Source: Arthrobacter oryzae
GTDB lineage: Bacteria; Actinomycetota; Actinomycetes; Actinomycetales; Micrococcaceae
NCBI RefSeq assembly: GCF_030812315.1
Contig: NZ_JAUSSM010000001.1
Span: 124,001-188,000 of the forward strand
DNA: 64,000 nt
Reading direction: 5' to 3'
This document shows, one piece after another, positions 9,969 to 19,433 of the stretch. Position 1 is the stretch's first letter. Every line of letters starts with the position of its first letter. The position numbers were made by a program, and so were the translations under genes. The notes below the pieces were generated by a model. The model was not told the origin of the DNA. It saw only the letters and a program-made list of their open reading frames with translations, and made no database searches.

Positions 9969-10337
9969 GTGATTCAGCAGGAGTCGCGACTCAAGGTCGC
10001 CGACAACACGGGTGCTAAGGAAATCCTTACCATTCGCGTTCTCGGTGGATCTGGCCGTCGCTACGCAGGCATTGGCGACGTTATCGTCGCTACCGTCAAG
10101 GACGCAATTCCGGGCGGCAACGTAAAGAAGGGCGATGTCGTTAAGGCGGTCATCGTCCGTACCAAGAAGGAACGCCGCCGTGCGGATGGTTCCTACATTA
10201 AGTTTGACGAGAACGCAGCTGTGATCCTGAAGAACGACGGTGACCCCCGCGGTACCCGTATCTTCGGACCGGTTGGTCGTGAACTTCGTGACAAGAAGTT
10301 CATGAAGATCGTTTCTCTGGCTCCGGAGGTGCTCTAG
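9969..10337 (+). CDS. rplN: 50S ribosomal protein L14
   Basis: Starts with GTG at 9969 after AAGGAG. The 122-residue product has [36 protein letters not shown] and the C-terminal [20 protein letters not shown], the L14 pattern. L14 contacts 16S rRNA in an intersubunit bridge. First gene of the spc operon here. Confidence 0.98.
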   Translation: MIQQESRLKVADNTGAKEILTIRVLGGSGRRYAGIGDVIVATVKDAIPGGNVKKGDVVKAVIVRTKKERRRADGSYIKFDENAAVILKNDGDPRGTRIFGPVGRELRDKKFMKIVSLAPEVL

Positions 10338-10340
10338 TCC

Positions 10341-10700
10341 ATGGCTAAGATCAAAAAGGGTGACCTCGTTCAGGTCATCACTGGCGCCAAGGCTGAGCGC
10401 GGCGGCGACAAAGGCAAGCAGGGCAAGGTTCTGCGCGTATTCCCGGAGACCAACCGCGTGTTGGTTGAAGGCATCAATCGCGTAACCAAGCACACCAAGG
10501 TCGGTCAGTCGCAGCGCGGCACCAAGACCGGTGGCATCGAGGTCGTCGAGGCTTCAATCCACATCTCCAACGTGGCTCTGGTTGACCCCTCGACCAAGAA
10601 GCCCACCCGCGTCGGTTTCCGCACCGAGACCGTTGAGCGCGATGGCGTGAAGCGTGAAGTGCGCGTTCGCGTGGCCAAGAGCTCCGGGAAGGACATCTAA
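10341..10700 (+). CDS. rplX: 50S ribosomal protein L24
   Basis: A 119-residue L24 with the KOW motif at [32 protein letters not shown] and the conserved [11 protein letters not shown] and [15 protein letters not shown] stretches. L24 initiates 50S assembly. Its TAA shares one base with the ATG of rplE (TAATG). Confidence 0.97.
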   Translation: MAKIKKGDLVQVITGAKAERGGDKGKQGKVLRVFPETNRVLVEGINRVTKHTKVGQSQRGTKTGGIEVVEASIHISNVALVDPSTKKPTRVGFRTETVERDGVKREVRVRVAKSSGKDI

Positions 10701-11281
10701 TGACTGAGACTCTCGAGACTCCGGCAAGCAAGATCGTTCCTCGTCTGAAGACCAAGTACGCGGATTCCATCAAGAGCACGCTCATCGAGGAATTCAAGTA
10801 CGAAAACGTCAACCAGGTTCCCCGTCTGGTCAAGGTCGTTGTGAACATGGGTGTTGGAGATGCCGCCAAGGACTCCAAGCTGATCGACGGCGCTGTCCGC
10901 GATCTGACCCTGATCACCGGTCAGAAGCCGCAGGTAACCAAGGCCCGCAAGTCGATCGCACAGTTCAAGCTGCGCGAAGGCATGCCCATCGGTGCACACG
11001 CAACTCTGCGTGGGGACCGCATGTGGGAATTCCTGGACCGTCTGGTCACGCTGGCACTGCCGCGTATCCGTGACTTCCGGGGCCTCAGTGGCAAGCAGTT
11101 CGATGGCAACGGCAACTACACCTTCGGTCTGACCGAGCAGGTTATGTTCCACGAGATCGACCAGGATTCCATCGACCGCGTTCGCGGTATGGACATCACC
11201 GTCGTGACCACCGCCAAGACCGACGACGAAGGCCGCGCGCTGCTCAAGGCGCTTGGTTTCCCGTTCAAGACCGAAGCTTAA
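10700..11281 (+). CDS. rplE: 50S ribosomal protein L5
   Basis: A 193-residue L5 with [40 protein letters not shown] and [19 protein letters not shown]. It binds 5S rRNA and the P-site tRNA. It has about 12 extra N-terminal residues. In many actinobacteria rpsN (zinc-type S14) comes next; here an 86-base gap without a gene leads to rpsH. Confidence 0.97.
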   Translation: MTETLETPASKIVPRLKTKYADSIKSTLIEEFKYENVNQVPRLVKVVVNMGVGDAAKDSKLIDGAVRDLTLITGQKPQVTKARKSIAQFKLREGMPIGAHATLRGDRMWEFLDRLVTLALPRIRDFRGLSGKQFDGNGNYTFGLTEQVMFHEIDQDSIDRVRGMDITVVTTAKTDDEGRALLKALGFPFKTEA

Positions 11282-11303
11282 TCTAGCTACATAGAAGGTC
11301 CGG

Positions 11304-11331
11304 CCTTGCCGATTCCCCAAGGGGATGGCAG
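11304..11331 (+). repeat. Hairpin between rplE and rpsH
   Basis: The gap 11282-11367 holds an imperfect hairpin, TGCC-gat-TCCCC-aa-GGGGA-t-GGCA, without a T-run, so it is not a clear terminator. It occupies the place where rpsN lies in many relatives. It may influence rpsH translation; that is a guess. Confidence 0.45.
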
Positions 11332-11367
11332 GGCGGAAACCGTTATGAGGAAGGGCAAGAGCCCAAC

Positions 11368-11766
11368 ATGACCATGACAGATCCCGTCGCAGACATGCTT
11401 ACGCGTCTGCGCAACGCAAACTCGGCATACCACGACACCGTGACTATGCCGTACAGCAAGCTCAAGGCACGCGTTGCCGACATCCTGAAGGCCGAAGGTT
11501 ACATCGCCTCCTGGAAAGAAGAAGACGCTGAAGTCGGCAAGAAGCTGACCCTCGAGCTCAAGTTCGGTCCGAACCGCGAGCGTTCAATCGCTGGCGTTCG
11601 TCGTATTTCCAAGCCGGGACTCCGCGTTTACGCGAAGTCCACCAACCTGCCGCACGTGCTCGGTGGCCTGGGTGTCGCAATCCTGTCCACCTCTTCCGGC
11701 CTCTTGACTGACAAGCAGGCCGGCAAGAAGGGCGTGGGCGGCGAAGTCCTCGCTTACGTCTGGTAA
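11368..11766 (+). CDS. rpsH: 30S ribosomal protein S8
   Basis: A 132-residue S8 starting [18 protein letters not shown], with [20 protein letters not shown] and the C-terminal [20 protein letters not shown]. In Escherichia coli S8 represses the spc operon by binding its mRNA near rplE; the hairpin in the preceding gap is a possible analogue, not shown. AGGAAGGGC precedes the start. Confidence 0.97.
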   Translation: MTMTDPVADMLTRLRNANSAYHDTVTMPYSKLKARVADILKAEGYIASWKEEDAEVGKKLTLELKFGPNRERSIAGVRRISKPGLRVYAKSTNLPHVLGGLGVAILSTSSGLLTDKQAGKKGVGGEVLAYVW

Positions 11767-11784
11767 CGGGAAAGGAAGAGAATA

Positions 11785-12321
11785 ATGTCACGTATTGGAC
11801 GTCTCCCCATCACCGTTCCTGCCGGCGTTGAGGTCAAGGTTGACGGCTCTGTCGTCAGCGTCAAGGGTTCCAAAGGCGAGCTGAGCCACACTGTGGCCAG
11901 CCCGATCGAGATCACCCTGGAAGATGGCACCCTGACTGTCGCCCGCCCGAACGACGAGCGCGCCTCACGTTCGCTGCACGGCCTGACCCGCACCCTGATC
12001 GCCAACATGATCCAGGGTGTCACCGCAGGCTACGAGAAGAAGCTTGAGATTGTCGGTACCGGTTACCGCGTCCAAGCCAAGGGTTCTGACCTGGAGTTCG
12101 CTCTGGGCTACAGCCACCCGGTTAATGTCTCGGCACCGAACGGCATCACCTTTGCAGTAGAGTCCCCGACCAAACTCTCTGTTTCAGGTATCTCCAAGCA
12201 GCAGGTCGGCGAGGTTGCTGCCAACATTCGCAAGCTGCGGAAGCCGGACCCCTACAAGGGCAAGGGCATCCGCTACGCCGGCGAAGTCATCCGCCGCAAG
12301 GTCGGAAAGGCTGGTAAGTAA
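11785..12321 (+). CDS. rplF: 50S ribosomal protein L6
   Basis: A 178-residue L6 starting [20 protein letters not shown], with two alpha/beta repeats and the C-terminal signature [19 protein letters not shown]. It lies at the base of the L7/L12 stalk near the factor-binding site. AGGAAGAG precedes the ATG; 2 bases separate it from rplR. Confidence 0.98.
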   Translation: MSRIGRLPITVPAGVEVKVDGSVVSVKGSKGELSHTVASPIEITLEDGTLTVARPNDERASRSLHGLTRTLIANMIQGVTAGYEKKLEIVGTGYRVQAKGSDLEFALGYSHPVNVSAPNGITFAVESPTKLSVSGISKQQVGEVAANIRKLRKPDPYKGKGIRYAGEVIRRKVGKAGK

Positions 12322-12323
12322 CC

Positions 12324-12707
12324 ATGGCCATCGCAATTAACAAGAAGCGTACGAACAAGAGCAAGTCTGCTTCACGCAGCCGCCGCCAGCTTCGTATCCG
12401 CAAGCGCATTTCCGGAACGGCTGTACGGCCTCGTCTGGTCGTCAACCGTTCCGCACGCCACGTATTCGTCCAGGTTGTCGATGACACCAAGGGCCTGACC
12501 GTAGCGAGCGCCTCCACACTGGAAGCCGACCTTCGTGCATTCGATGGTGACAAGACCGCCAAGGCCAAGCGCGTTGGCGAACTGGTCGCCGAGCGTGCCA
12601 AGGCTGCCGGTATCGAAGCAGTTGTCTTCGACCGCGGTGGTAACAAGTACCACGGCCGGATCGCCGCCGTCGCTGACGGCGCACGTGAAGGTGGGCTGTC
12701 ACTGTGA
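12324..12707 (+). CDS. rplR: 50S ribosomal protein L18
   Basis: A 127-residue L18 with [20 protein letters not shown] and the C-terminal [19 protein letters not shown]. It binds 5S rRNA together with L5. The TGA stop overlaps the GTG of rpsE by 4 bases. Confidence 0.97.
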   Translation: MAIAINKKRTNKSKSASRSRRQLRIRKRISGTAVRPRLVVNRSARHVFVQVVDDTKGLTVASASTLEADLRAFDGDKTAKAKRVGELVAERAKAAGIEAVVFDRGGNKYHGRIAAVADGAREGGLSL

Positions 12708-13429
12708 CCGAAAATAACGAAAAGGACATTGTGTCTGCAGATCAGAAGGCGACTGAAGCCGTAGCTGCTCCGGCAACTGAGACCGCTGCGCCTGCTACCA
12801 CTGACGACCGCCGTGGTGGCGCTCGTCGTGGCGAGCGTGGCGACCGCGGCCAGGGCCGTGGCGACCGTGGTGGCCGTGGTGGCCGCGATGGCGGCCGCGA
12901 AGCCGAAAAGAGCCAGTTCGTAGAGCGCGTTGTAACCATCAACCGTGTTTCCAAGGTCGTCAAGGGTGGTCGTCGCTTCAGCTTCACCGCCCTCGTCGTC
13001 GTCGGCGACGGCAACGGTATGGTCGGCGTTGGCTACGGCAAGGCTAAGGAAGTTCCTGCCGCAATCGCGAAGGGCGTTGAAGAGGCCAAGAAGTCCTTCT
13101 TCCGCGTTCCCCGCATCGGCAGCACCATCCCGCACCGCGTTCAGGGTGAAGCCGCCGCAGGCGTCGTCATGCTGCGTCCGGCTTCCGCCGGTACCGGTGT
13201 TATCGCCGGTGGTCCGGTCCGTGCAGTACTGGAGTGCGTGGGCATCCACGACATCCTCTCCAAGTCGCTCGGTTCCTCCAACGCCATCAACATCGTTCAC
13301 GCGACCGTTGATGCCCTGAAGCGCCTCGAAGAGCCGGCAGCAGTGGCAGCACGCCGCGGCCTCCCGCTCGACGAGATCGCTCCGCCGGCAATGGTGAAGG
13401 CTCTCCTGAACCAGAAGGCAGGTGTCTGA
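12704..13429 (+). CDS. rpsE: 30S ribosomal protein S5 with RG-rich N-terminal extension
   Basis: Starts with GTG overlapping the rplR stop. The S5 core begins near residue 68 ([20 protein letters not shown]) and includes [20 protein letters not shown] and [20 protein letters not shown]. The total of 241 residues is about 75 more than Escherichia coli S5, owing to an N-terminal Ala/Thr then Arg/Gly repeat segment (residues about 10-65) resembling an RGG RNA-binding tail. S5 guards translation fidelity and the mRNA entry tunnel. Confidence 0.97.
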   Translation: MTENNEKDIVSADQKATEAVAAPATETAAPATTDDRRGGARRGERGDRGQGRGDRGGRGGRDGGREAEKSQFVERVVTINRVSKVVKGGRRFSFTALVVVGDGNGMVGVGYGKAKEVPAAIAKGVEEAKKSFFRVPRIGSTIPHRVQGEAAAGVVMLRPASAGTGVIAGGPVRAVLECVGIHDILSKSLGSSNAINIVHATVDALKRLEEPAAVAARRGLPLDEIAPPAMVKALLNQKAGV

Positions 13430-13432
13430 GTC

Positions 13433-13639
13433 ATGGCTAAGAACCTGATTCCCTCCGACGCTCAGTTGGAGATCACTCAGATCAAGTCCGCCATTGGCGG
13501 CAAGCAGAACCAGCGCGACACCCTTCGGTCCCTCGGCCTGAAGCGGATCGGACACACCGTTGTCCGCACCGCCGATGCCGTGACCGTTGGAATGCTCAAC
13601 ACGGTTCCGCACCTGGTAAAGGTAGAGGAGGCGAAGTAA
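13433..13639 (+). CDS. rpmD: 50S ribosomal protein L30
   Basis: A 68-residue L30 with [20 protein letters not shown] and [20 protein letters not shown]. Standard length, 3 bases after rpsE and directly abutting rplO. Confidence 0.97.
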   Translation: MAKNLIPSDAQLEITQIKSAIGGKQNQRDTLRSLGLKRIGHTVVRTADAVTVGMLNTVPHLVKVEEAK

Positions 13640-14134
13640 ATGGCAGAGAAGAACACCGCCGAAAAGGCACAGGGCGCCGCTGCTGAGAAGCAGAACGCAC
13701 TGAAGGTTCACCACCTGCGTCCCGCCCCGGGTGCCAAGACCGCCAAGACCCGTGTTGGTCGTGGTGAAGGTTCCAAGGGTAAGACCGCCGGTCGCGGTAC
13801 CAAGGGTACGAAGGCCCGTTACCAGATCAAGGCTGGCTTTGCCGGCGGCCAGCTGCCGCTGCACATGCGCCTGCCGAAGCTGCGCGGCTTCAAGAACCCG
13901 TTCCGGGTCGAGTACCAGGTTGTAAACCTGGACAAGCTCAACGAGCTGTTCCCGGAAGGTGGCGCAGTCACCGTGGAGAACCTGGTCGAAAAGGGTGCCG
14001 TTCGCAAGAACCAGCCCGTCAAGGTGCTGGGCACCGGCGACATCACCGTCAAGGTAGACGTCACGGTCCACGCATTCTCGGCCAGCGCCGCAGAAAAGAT
14101 CGCAGCAGCAGGCGGAAGCACCACCGCCCTCTAA
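13640..14134 (+). CDS. rplO: 50S ribosomal protein L15
   Basis: A 164-residue L15. The core [20 protein letters not shown] followed by [20 protein letters not shown] is preceded by about 20 charged/Ala residues not found in Escherichia coli. L15 is a late 50S assembly protein. Last gene of the spc operon before a strong terminator, so secY is in a separate unit. Confidence 0.97.
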   Translation: MAEKNTAEKAQGAAAEKQNALKVHHLRPAPGAKTAKTRVGRGEGSKGKTAGRGTKGTKARYQIKAGFAGGQLPLHMRLPKLRGFKNPFRVEYQVVNLDKLNELFPEGGAVTVENLVEKGAVRKNQPVKVLGTGDITVKVDVTVHAFSASAAEKIAAAGGSTTAL

Positions 14135-14167
14135 TAGGGGACGGCGGGGCAACTGCCCGTTGTGAGA

Positions 14168-14213
14168 ACTCCCGGTACGCGGGGCCCAGGCCCTGCGTAC
14201 CGGGAGTTTTTTC
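14168..14213 (+). terminator. Rho-independent terminator after rplO
   Basis: A perfect 13-bp stem ACTCCCGGTACGC / GCGTACCGGGAGT (14168-14180 and 14195-14207) with a 14-base loop is followed by a T-run at 14207-14212. It closes the spc operon 33 bases after the rplO stop. Confidence 0.95.
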
Positions 14214-14257
14214 TCATTTTGGACCTCACCGATTGTTCGCGGGACGCATCAACCCGT

Positions 14258-14263
14258 TAGACT
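14258..14263 (+). promoter_or_regulatory. secY: Probable -10 element for secY-adk
   Basis: TAGACT lies 60 bases before the secY start, just after the rplO terminator, where a new promoter is required. No good -35 is present at standard spacing (TTGTTC at 14233-14238 gives a 19-base spacer). Confidence 0.4.
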
Positions 14264-14322
14264 CGGTTGTTGGGTTTTATTGACCTTTCTCACACGACTT
14301 TATAAACCAATCAGGAGGACGC

Positions 14323-15633
14323 TTGCTTAGCGCATTTGGCCGGGCCTTTCGCACGCCTGATCTGCGACGCAAGTTGTTGTTCACGCTGGGAATCATCACG
14401 CTCTTCCGCTTGGGTGCCTTCATCCCCTCGCCCGGTGTGAACTACCAGAATGTCCAGCAATGCTTGCAGAACGGTCAGACCTCGGGCGGGATCTACCAGC
14501 TCGTCAATCTGTTCAGCGGCGGTGCATTGCTGCAGGTGTCCATCTTCGCCCTGGGCATCATGCCGTACATTACGGCCAGCATCATTGTGCAGCTGCTCCG
14601 GGTAGTCATTCCCCGGTTCCAGCAGCTGTACGAAGAGGGCGCGTCCGGGCAATCCAAGCTGACGCAGTACACGCGTTACCTGACCATCGCCCTGGGCCTG
14701 TTGAACGCCACGACGCTGGTGTCGCTGGCACGTTCAGGACAGCTGCTGCCCAACTGCCAGCTGGATATCATTCCGGATGCGAGTGTCATCACCACGATCC
14801 TCATCATCATCACACTGACGGCCGGCACCGGCCTGATCATGTGGATGGGCGAGCTCGTCACGGAGAAGGGCGTGGGCAACGGTATGTCGCTGCTCATCTT
14901 CACCTCCATCGCCGCCAGCTTCCCGACGTCCCTCGGAGCCATCTGGACCTCGCAGGGCCCGGGCACTTTCTTCATGGTGCTGGCGATCGGTTTGCTCACC
15001 GTGGCCCTCGTGGTGTTCGTGGAACAGTCGCAGCGACGCATTCCCGTGCAGTACGCCAAGCGCATGATTGGCCGGCGGACCGTAGGCGGGACCAGCACGT
15101 ACATCCCCATCAAGGTGAACATGGCCGGCGTCGTGCCCGTCATCTTCGCATCCTCGATGCTGTACCTGCCGGGCCTGATCTCGCAGTTCAACCAGCCGAG
15201 GCAGGGCGAACCGATTCAGCCGTGGGTTGAGTGGATCAACAACAACCTCACGCGGGGTGACCACCCCATCTACATGGCGCTCTATTTCGCCATGATTGTT
15301 TTCTTCACCTACTTCTATGTCGCAATCACTTTCAATCCTGAAGAGGTTTCCGACAACATGAAGAAGTACGGCGGCTTCATCCCGGGTATCCGGGCCGGTA
15401 AGCCGACGGCGGACTATCTGCAGTACGTCCTATCCAGGATCACCCTGCCCGGCGCCCTCTACCTGGGCTTCGTGGCATTGATCCCGCTGGTCGCCTTGGT
15501 CCTGATCAATGCCAACCAGAACTTCCCGTTCGGTGGCACCTCGATCCTGATCATGGTGGGTGTCGGCCTGGAAACGGTCAAGCAGATTGACGCACAGCTA
15601 CAACAACGTCACTACGAAGGGCTTTTGCGATGA
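14323..15633 (+). CDS. secY: Preprotein translocase channel subunit SecY
   Basis: A 436-residue, ten-helix SecY that forms the protein-conducting channel of the Sec translocon. The TTG start at 14323 is fixed by AGGAGG at 14313-14318; the product begins MLSAFGRAFRTPDLRRKLLF. Seen are the plug/TM2 region FSGGALLQVSIFALGIMPYI, the cytoplasmic loop GNGMSLLIF, and the C-terminal NPEEVSDNMKKYGGFIPGIR with the ribosome/SecA-contacting loop. Its stop overlaps the adk start by 4 bases (ATGA). Confidence 0.98.
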   Translation: MLSAFGRAFRTPDLRRKLLFTLGIITLFRLGAFIPSPGVNYQNVQQCLQNGQTSGGIYQLVNLFSGGALLQVSIFALGIMPYITASIIVQLLRVVIPRFQQLYEEGASGQSKLTQYTRYLTIALGLLNATTLVSLARSGQLLPNCQLDIIPDASVITTILIIITLTAGTGLIMWMGELVTEKGVGNGMSLLIFTSIAASFPTSLGAIWTSQGPGTFFMVLAIGLLTVALVVFVEQSQRRIPVQYAKRMIGRRTVGGTSTYIPIKVNMAGVVPVIFASSMLYLPGLISQFNQPRQGEPIQPWVEWINNNLTRGDHPIYMALYFAMIVFFTYFYVAITFNPEEVSDNMKKYGGFIPGIRAGKPTADYLQYVLSRITLPGALYLGFVALIPLVALVLINANQNFPFGGTSILIMVGVGLETVKQIDAQLQQRHYEGLLR

Positions 15634-16208
15634 CGAGAATGCTGATTATCGGACCTCCGGGTTCAGGCAAGGGAACGCAGGCGGATCGGATCTCCGAGCG
15701 CCTCGGCGTCGTTGCGATCTCCACCGGCGACATCTTCCGCGCCAACGTCAAGGGTGAGACGCCGCTGGGCGTCGAGGCCAAGAAGTACATGGATGCCGGC
15801 GATTTCGTGCCGGACAGCGTTACCAACAAGATGGTGCGCGACCGCCTCAGCGAGGACGACGTCGAAAGCGGCTTCCTCCTGGACGGATACCCGCGCACCA
15901 CCGCACAGGTGGACTACCTCGATGAGATCCTCGCCAAGGGTGAGCAGAAGCTGGACGTTGTCCTGCAGCTGACCGCCGATGACGAGGAACTGGTGCACCG
16001 CCTCCTGGGCCGCGCCAAGGACACCGGCCGGAGCGACGACAACGAAGCCGTCATCCGCCACCGGCTGGACCTGTACCACGAGCAGACCGAGGCCGTTGTG
16101 GCCAAGTATGCCGAACGCGGCATCCTCACCCAGGTTGACGGCATCGGCGCCATCGACGAGGTCACCGACCGCGTGATGGAAGCCATCAAGGCAGCACAGG
16201 CAGCCTGA
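15630..16208 (+). CDS. adk: Adenylate kinase
   Basis: Converts AMP + ATP to 2 ADP. The 192-residue product has the P-loop GPPGSGKGTQ at residues 8-17, the AMP-binding ISTGDIFRANV and the DGYPRTTAQVDYLDEI block. It is the short form without the zinc-finger LID, normal in actinobacteria. Translationally coupled to secY, as in most bacteria. A terminator follows, cutting it off from the ole-like operon that lies between adk and map. Confidence 0.98.
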   Translation: MTRMLIIGPPGSGKGTQADRISERLGVVAISTGDIFRANVKGETPLGVEAKKYMDAGDFVPDSVTNKMVRDRLSEDDVESGFLLDGYPRTTAQVDYLDEILAKGEQKLDVVLQLTADDEELVHRLLGRAKDTGRSDDNEAVIRHRLDLYHEQTEAVVAKYAERGILTQVDGIGAIDEVTDRVMEAIKAAQAA

Positions 16209-16267
16209 TCCAGGATTAGCCGGGCTCCGAGGCGCATGCCGGAACCCGGCCCGCCTTCAGTGCCAGC

Positions 16268-16311
16268 AAGGGCGCGTCCCGTACCATCGTGTACGGGACG
16301 CGCCCTTCCTT
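16268..16311 (+). terminator. Rho-independent terminator after adk
   Basis: A perfect 17-bp stem (16268-16284 with 16291-16307, sequence AAGGGCGCGTCCCGTAC on the left arm) with a 6-base loop, followed by CCTTGTCT. It ends the secY-adk unit 60 bases after the adk stop. The following 106 bases to 16417 must contain a promoter for the next operon, but no clear one is visible. Confidence 0.9.
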
Positions 16312-16417
16312 GTCTAGGGCGCCCCTATTGTGGGCGGCGCCGCCCTTGGCGGAGGCCGTCAGGCGCTCACGCCGGAACCGGGAATCACCGGGCGCATTGT
16401 CTGTGGGGAGATACTGC

Positions 16418-17452
16418 ATGAACCAGACCCTTGCGGGGGCGGCGAGGATCGCCGGCCTCGAAGTCTATGTGCCGCCCGGGCGGCTGGGAACCGGACAACT
16501 GGAGCAGCAGCTCGCGGCCGCCAGCCCCGGTTTCCGCGTCCCGAAGGGCCTGATCGGCAGGCTGACGGGCATCCGGACGCGGTCGGTGATGGCCGTGACC
16601 GAGCAGGCTTCCGACCTTGCGGCCGTCGCCGCGGCCAAACTGCTGGCGGACCAGGGACTGCAGCCCGCCGACGTCGACCTCCTCCTTTTTGCCTCGGCAA
16701 GCCAGGACATGGTGGAACCGGCCACCGGCCATATGGTCGCCGCAAAACTTGGCATGGACTGCCCCGTGATGGACGTCAAGAACGCCTGCAACAGCATCCT
16801 GAACGGCCTCGAGGTGGCCGACGCCCTGATCGGATCCGGCCGGTACCGTCGCGTCCTGCTGGTCAGCGGCGAATCGCCGTCCCGGGCCGTGCGCTGGTCC
16901 GTTCCGGACCAGGACACGTTCGCTGCGGCCTTCCCCGGCTACACCATGAGCGACGCCGGGTGCGCGCTGCTGCTGGAACCGGCAGACCCCGACGACGACG
17001 CCGGGTCCCGAGTGCTGGGCATGGGGTTCACAGCCAAGAGCAGCCACTGGGCCGTGGGAACGCTCGCCACCGGCGGCTCCGTGGCTCCGAGGGACCCAGA
17101 GGCCACGTACTTCAACATGGACGGCGAAAAGCTCAAGGACGCGTTCCTAGACCTGGGCCGGGGCATCCTGGACGAGACCCTGGCACGGCTGGGCCTGGCG
17201 TGGACGGACTTCGCCGTCGTTTGCGTCCACCAGGTGAGTGCCCCCTACCGGGACATCTTCGCCCGCGGGGCCGGGGTGCCGCAGGAGAAGCTTGTCCGGA
17301 CCGTGGAGGATTTCGGCAACATGGCCTCAGTCAGCCTGCCGTTGCAGCTGAAGGTGGCGCAGGACCTGGGCCGGTGCGGCCCCGGCGACCTGGTGGCACT
17401 GGTGGGGCTGGCCGGCGGCGTGAGCCTGGGCATCGCCGTGGTGCGGCTGTGA
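16418..17452 (+). CDS. KAS III / OleA-like condensing enzyme
   Basis: A 344-residue thiolase-fold enzyme of the beta-ketoacyl synthase III group. The start is placed at ATG 16418, with GGGGAG upstream; a longer frame from 16289 would add 43 residues encoded partly by the adk terminator and is rejected. The Cys-His-Asn triad is Cys124 (VKNACNSILNG), His271 (VHQVS) and Asn301 (EDFGNMAS). Glu100 in DMVEPATGH falls where OleA proteins carry a Glu proposed as base for non-decarboxylative condensation of two acyl-CoAs; FabH lacks it. This favours an OleA-like head-to-head condensation over primer condensation with malonyl-ACP, but plain FabH-like chemistry cannot be excluded. First of five overlapping genes. 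Confidence 0.85.
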   Translation: MNQTLAGAARIAGLEVYVPPGRLGTGQLEQQLAAASPGFRVPKGLIGRLTGIRTRSVMAVTEQASDLAAVAAAKLLADQGLQPADVDLLLFASASQDMVEPATGHMVAAKLGMDCPVMDVKNACNSILNGLEVADALIGSGRYRRVLLVSGESPSRAVRWSVPDQDTFAAAFPGYTMSDAGCALLLEPADPDDDAGSRVLGMGFTAKSSHWAVGTLATGGSVAPRDPEATYFNMDGEKLKDAFLDLGRGILDETLARLGLAWTDFAVVCVHQVSAPYRDIFARGAGVPQEKLVRTVEDFGNMASVSLPLQLKVAQDLGRCGPGDLVALVGLAGGVSLGIAVVRL

Positions 17453-18234
17453 CGGCACCGTTGCCCGATAGCGAACCGCCGGTGCGGGCACTGTGTGTGG
17501 CGATGCCGGCCCTCAACGAGGAGAAGCTGATCCGCCAGTCACTGCAGGCGCTGGCCACGCAGCTGCACAAAGACTTCACGCTCGTGGTGGTGGACAACGG
17601 TTCCACGGACGCAACACAGGCAATCGTCGCGGACTTTGCCCGGATTCACCCGGCCATGGATGTCCGTCTGATCCACGAGCCGCAAAAGGGGACCGGGGCC
17701 GCCGCCGATACGGGCATGCGTTTCGGCGCCCTGAAGGGCGCGCGCTGGCTGGCACGCACGGACGCGGACTGCCTCCCCGCCCCGGACTGGACACTGCGCA
17801 TCATGGAAGCGTTCGACGACGGCCTGGAAATGATTGCCGGGCAGTTGAACCCGCGGCTGGACGAAGGCCTGGGCCGGGCAAGCCGCTGGCTGATGCTGCT
17901 GGCGGTGGAAGTCGCCTCCTTCTTTGGCCGCATCCGCCCGGGCAACAAAGGGGAGGGCTACCTGGGTCCTTACCAGATGCTGCCCGGCTGCAACATGGCC
18001 ATCACCGCGGAGCTGTACCTGCGGTCCGGGGGATTTCCCCGCACCAGCATCGAGGACCTGCATGAGGACCGTGCGCTTTCCAACAGCGTCCGCAAGCTCA
18101 CGCGCGCCTATGCCCTCCGGCGCAACGTGGTGGTCTTCGGATCCTCGCGCCGGGTACAGGCCTGGGGCCTGCCCAACACCCTTGCCTGGTACGCGGACCA
18201 CCGGTTCCGCCCCGACCACGTGGACATCCGGTGA
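17449..18234 (+). CDS. Family 2 glycosyltransferase
   Basis: A 261-residue GT-A fold enzyme. The GTG at 17449 overlaps the previous stop (GTGA). It shows the GT2 start VAMPALNEEKLIRQSL, the nucleotide-binding VVVDNGSTDAT, a DXD-type metal site in ARTDADC, and GCNMAITAELYLRSGGFP with SIEDLHEDRALS, the ED pair being the usual catalytic-base region. No transmembrane helix is evident, so it is cytoplasmic or peripheral. Coupling to the OleA-like and P450 genes suggests it glycosylates the product of this operon; donor and acceptor are unknown. Confidence 0.88.
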   Translation: MTAPLPDSEPPVRALCVAMPALNEEKLIRQSLQALATQLHKDFTLVVVDNGSTDATQAIVADFARIHPAMDVRLIHEPQKGTGAAADTGMRFGALKGARWLARTDADCLPAPDWTLRIMEAFDDGLEMIAGQLNPRLDEGLGRASRWLMLLAVEVASFFGRIRPGNKGEGYLGPYQMLPGCNMAITAELYLRSGGFPRTSIEDLHEDRALSNSVRKLTRAYALRRNVVVFGSSRRVQAWGLPNTLAWYADHRFRPDHVDIR

Positions 18235-19433
18235 GAACCGATCCGGCTCGGGCCGCGGCGACGGGAAGCCTTGCCGTCTGGGAGCGGCGGCTGCACACCG
18301 GAGCCCATCCGGTGGCCTACCCGCTGATCCGCGGGCTGGGGAAGCTCCGGCCCGTTGTCCGGCTGCCGGGCCTGGGCGTGCTGGTCAGCGAGGCCTCACT
18401 CGTCCGCGAAGTCCTGATGGACGCGAGCTATTCGAAGTCCGGCTCCAAGGCTTCAGGGGCGCTGTGGACACCCGTGGTGGGACCCCGCGTCCTGCTGAAC
18501 ATGCACGGGGAAGATCATCTTGAGCTGCGCCGCCGCCTGAACGGCCTTTTCACGCCGCGGGCCGTTGACGCCATCGTTGCCCCGGCCGGCGTACGGCTGC
18601 GCGAACGGCTGGCCGGCGGGCTGGCGAACGGTGGCTCCGTGGAGTTCGTCGGGCTGGTCAAGGAGCTGTCCGGGGGAGTAATCAGCAGGCTGCTGGGTGT
18701 CCGCGACGATGCGCCCGGCCGGCTGCCGGACACCGAGCTCTTCAACCTGGGCACGTCCATCACCTCGCTGGTGCGGCTGGGCCGGCCACAGCTGACGGCG
18801 CCGCAGGTGGCGAAGGCGAAGGCCGCCGTCGAAATTCTGGCCGGACCCGTGCGCAACGCCTACCGCAGTGACGATCCCGCCACCTTTCCGGGGCGGCTCC
18901 GTGTCCTGGGACTCAGCGAGGACGAAGCAGTGGGGATCGTCAGCGCCTTTGTGATCGCCGGGACCGAAACCCTGGTGTCCTACGTTCCGCGGCTCACCGC
19001 CATGCTGTTCGACGACGGCCGGGTGCCCGGGCTGGCAGCCGACCGCAGCGGCCTCCCGGACGCCGTCAACGAGGGCCTGCGGTACACGGCGCCGTCGCCG
19101 ATGATGCTCCGCGAGGCGACGGCGGCCGGGCGGCTGGGCGGCGTCCGGATCAGGCCGGGGGACCGCATCCTGCTGTCCACCGTGCACGCGGTCAAGAGCC
19201 TGGGCGGCTTCGACCCGGCAACGCCAGTTCCCCCGGCGGCCCGCCAGCTGTGGTTCGGGGCGGGCGCCCACTTCTGCATCGGCATGCCTCTGGCGATGGC
19301 CGAGATCAACTGCGCGCTGGCCGCGCTGCTGGACGAGTACCGCCGGACCCCGTGGTCCATCCGCTCCCGGACCGTTAGCCGCAACGTGCTCATTCCGCAC
19401 TACAAGTCCCTGGAGCTGACCCGTGCCAACTGA
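18231..19433 (+). CDS. Cytochrome P450
   Basis: A 400-residue soluble P450. The GTG at 18231 overlaps the glycosyltransferase stop. Seen are the I-helix AGTETL (normally AGxDT/ET, for oxygen activation), the ExxR pair in NEGLRY, and the haem-thiolate loop FGAGAHFCIG with Cys349 as ligand. Bacterial class I P450s need ferredoxin and reductase; none is encoded nearby. As part of the ole-like operon it probably hydroxylates the acyl chain or the condensed lipid; the substrate is not predictable from sequence. It overlaps the next gene by 11 bases. Confidence 0.95.
   Translation: MRTDPARAAATGSLAVWERRLHTGAHPVAYPLIRGLGKLRPVVRLPGLGVLVSEASLVREVLMDASYSKSGSKASGALWTPVVGPRVLLNMHGEDHLELRRRLNGLFTPRAVDAIVAPAGVRLRERLAGGLANGGSVEFVGLVKELSGGVISRLLGVRDDAPGRLPDTELFNLGTSITSLVRLGRPQLTAPQVAKAKAAVEILAGPVRNAYRSDDPATFPGRLRVLGLSEDEAVGIVSAFVIAGTETLVSYVPRLTAMLFDDGRVPGLAADRSGLPDAVNEGLRYTAPSPMMLREATAAGRLGGVRIRPGDRILLSTVHAVKSLGGFDPATPVPPAARQLWFGAGAHFCIGMPLAMAEINCALAALLDEYRRTPWSIRSRTVSRNVLIPHYKSLELTRAN

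Noticed and set aside
11282..11367. A hidden rpsN in the rplE-rpsH gap
   Set aside because: 86 bases are too short for the 61-residue zinc-type S14 and no frame matches.
12287..14152. Long minus-strand frame opposite rplR to rplO (621 codons)
   Set aside because: Antisense to five certain ribosomal protein genes; low-complexity Gly/Ala/Val-rich translation without a domain.
16289..16417. Upstream extension of the KAS III gene
   Set aside because: The extra 43 residues are encoded partly by the adk terminator hairpin; ATG 16418 has a good ribosome-binding site and gives the family length.
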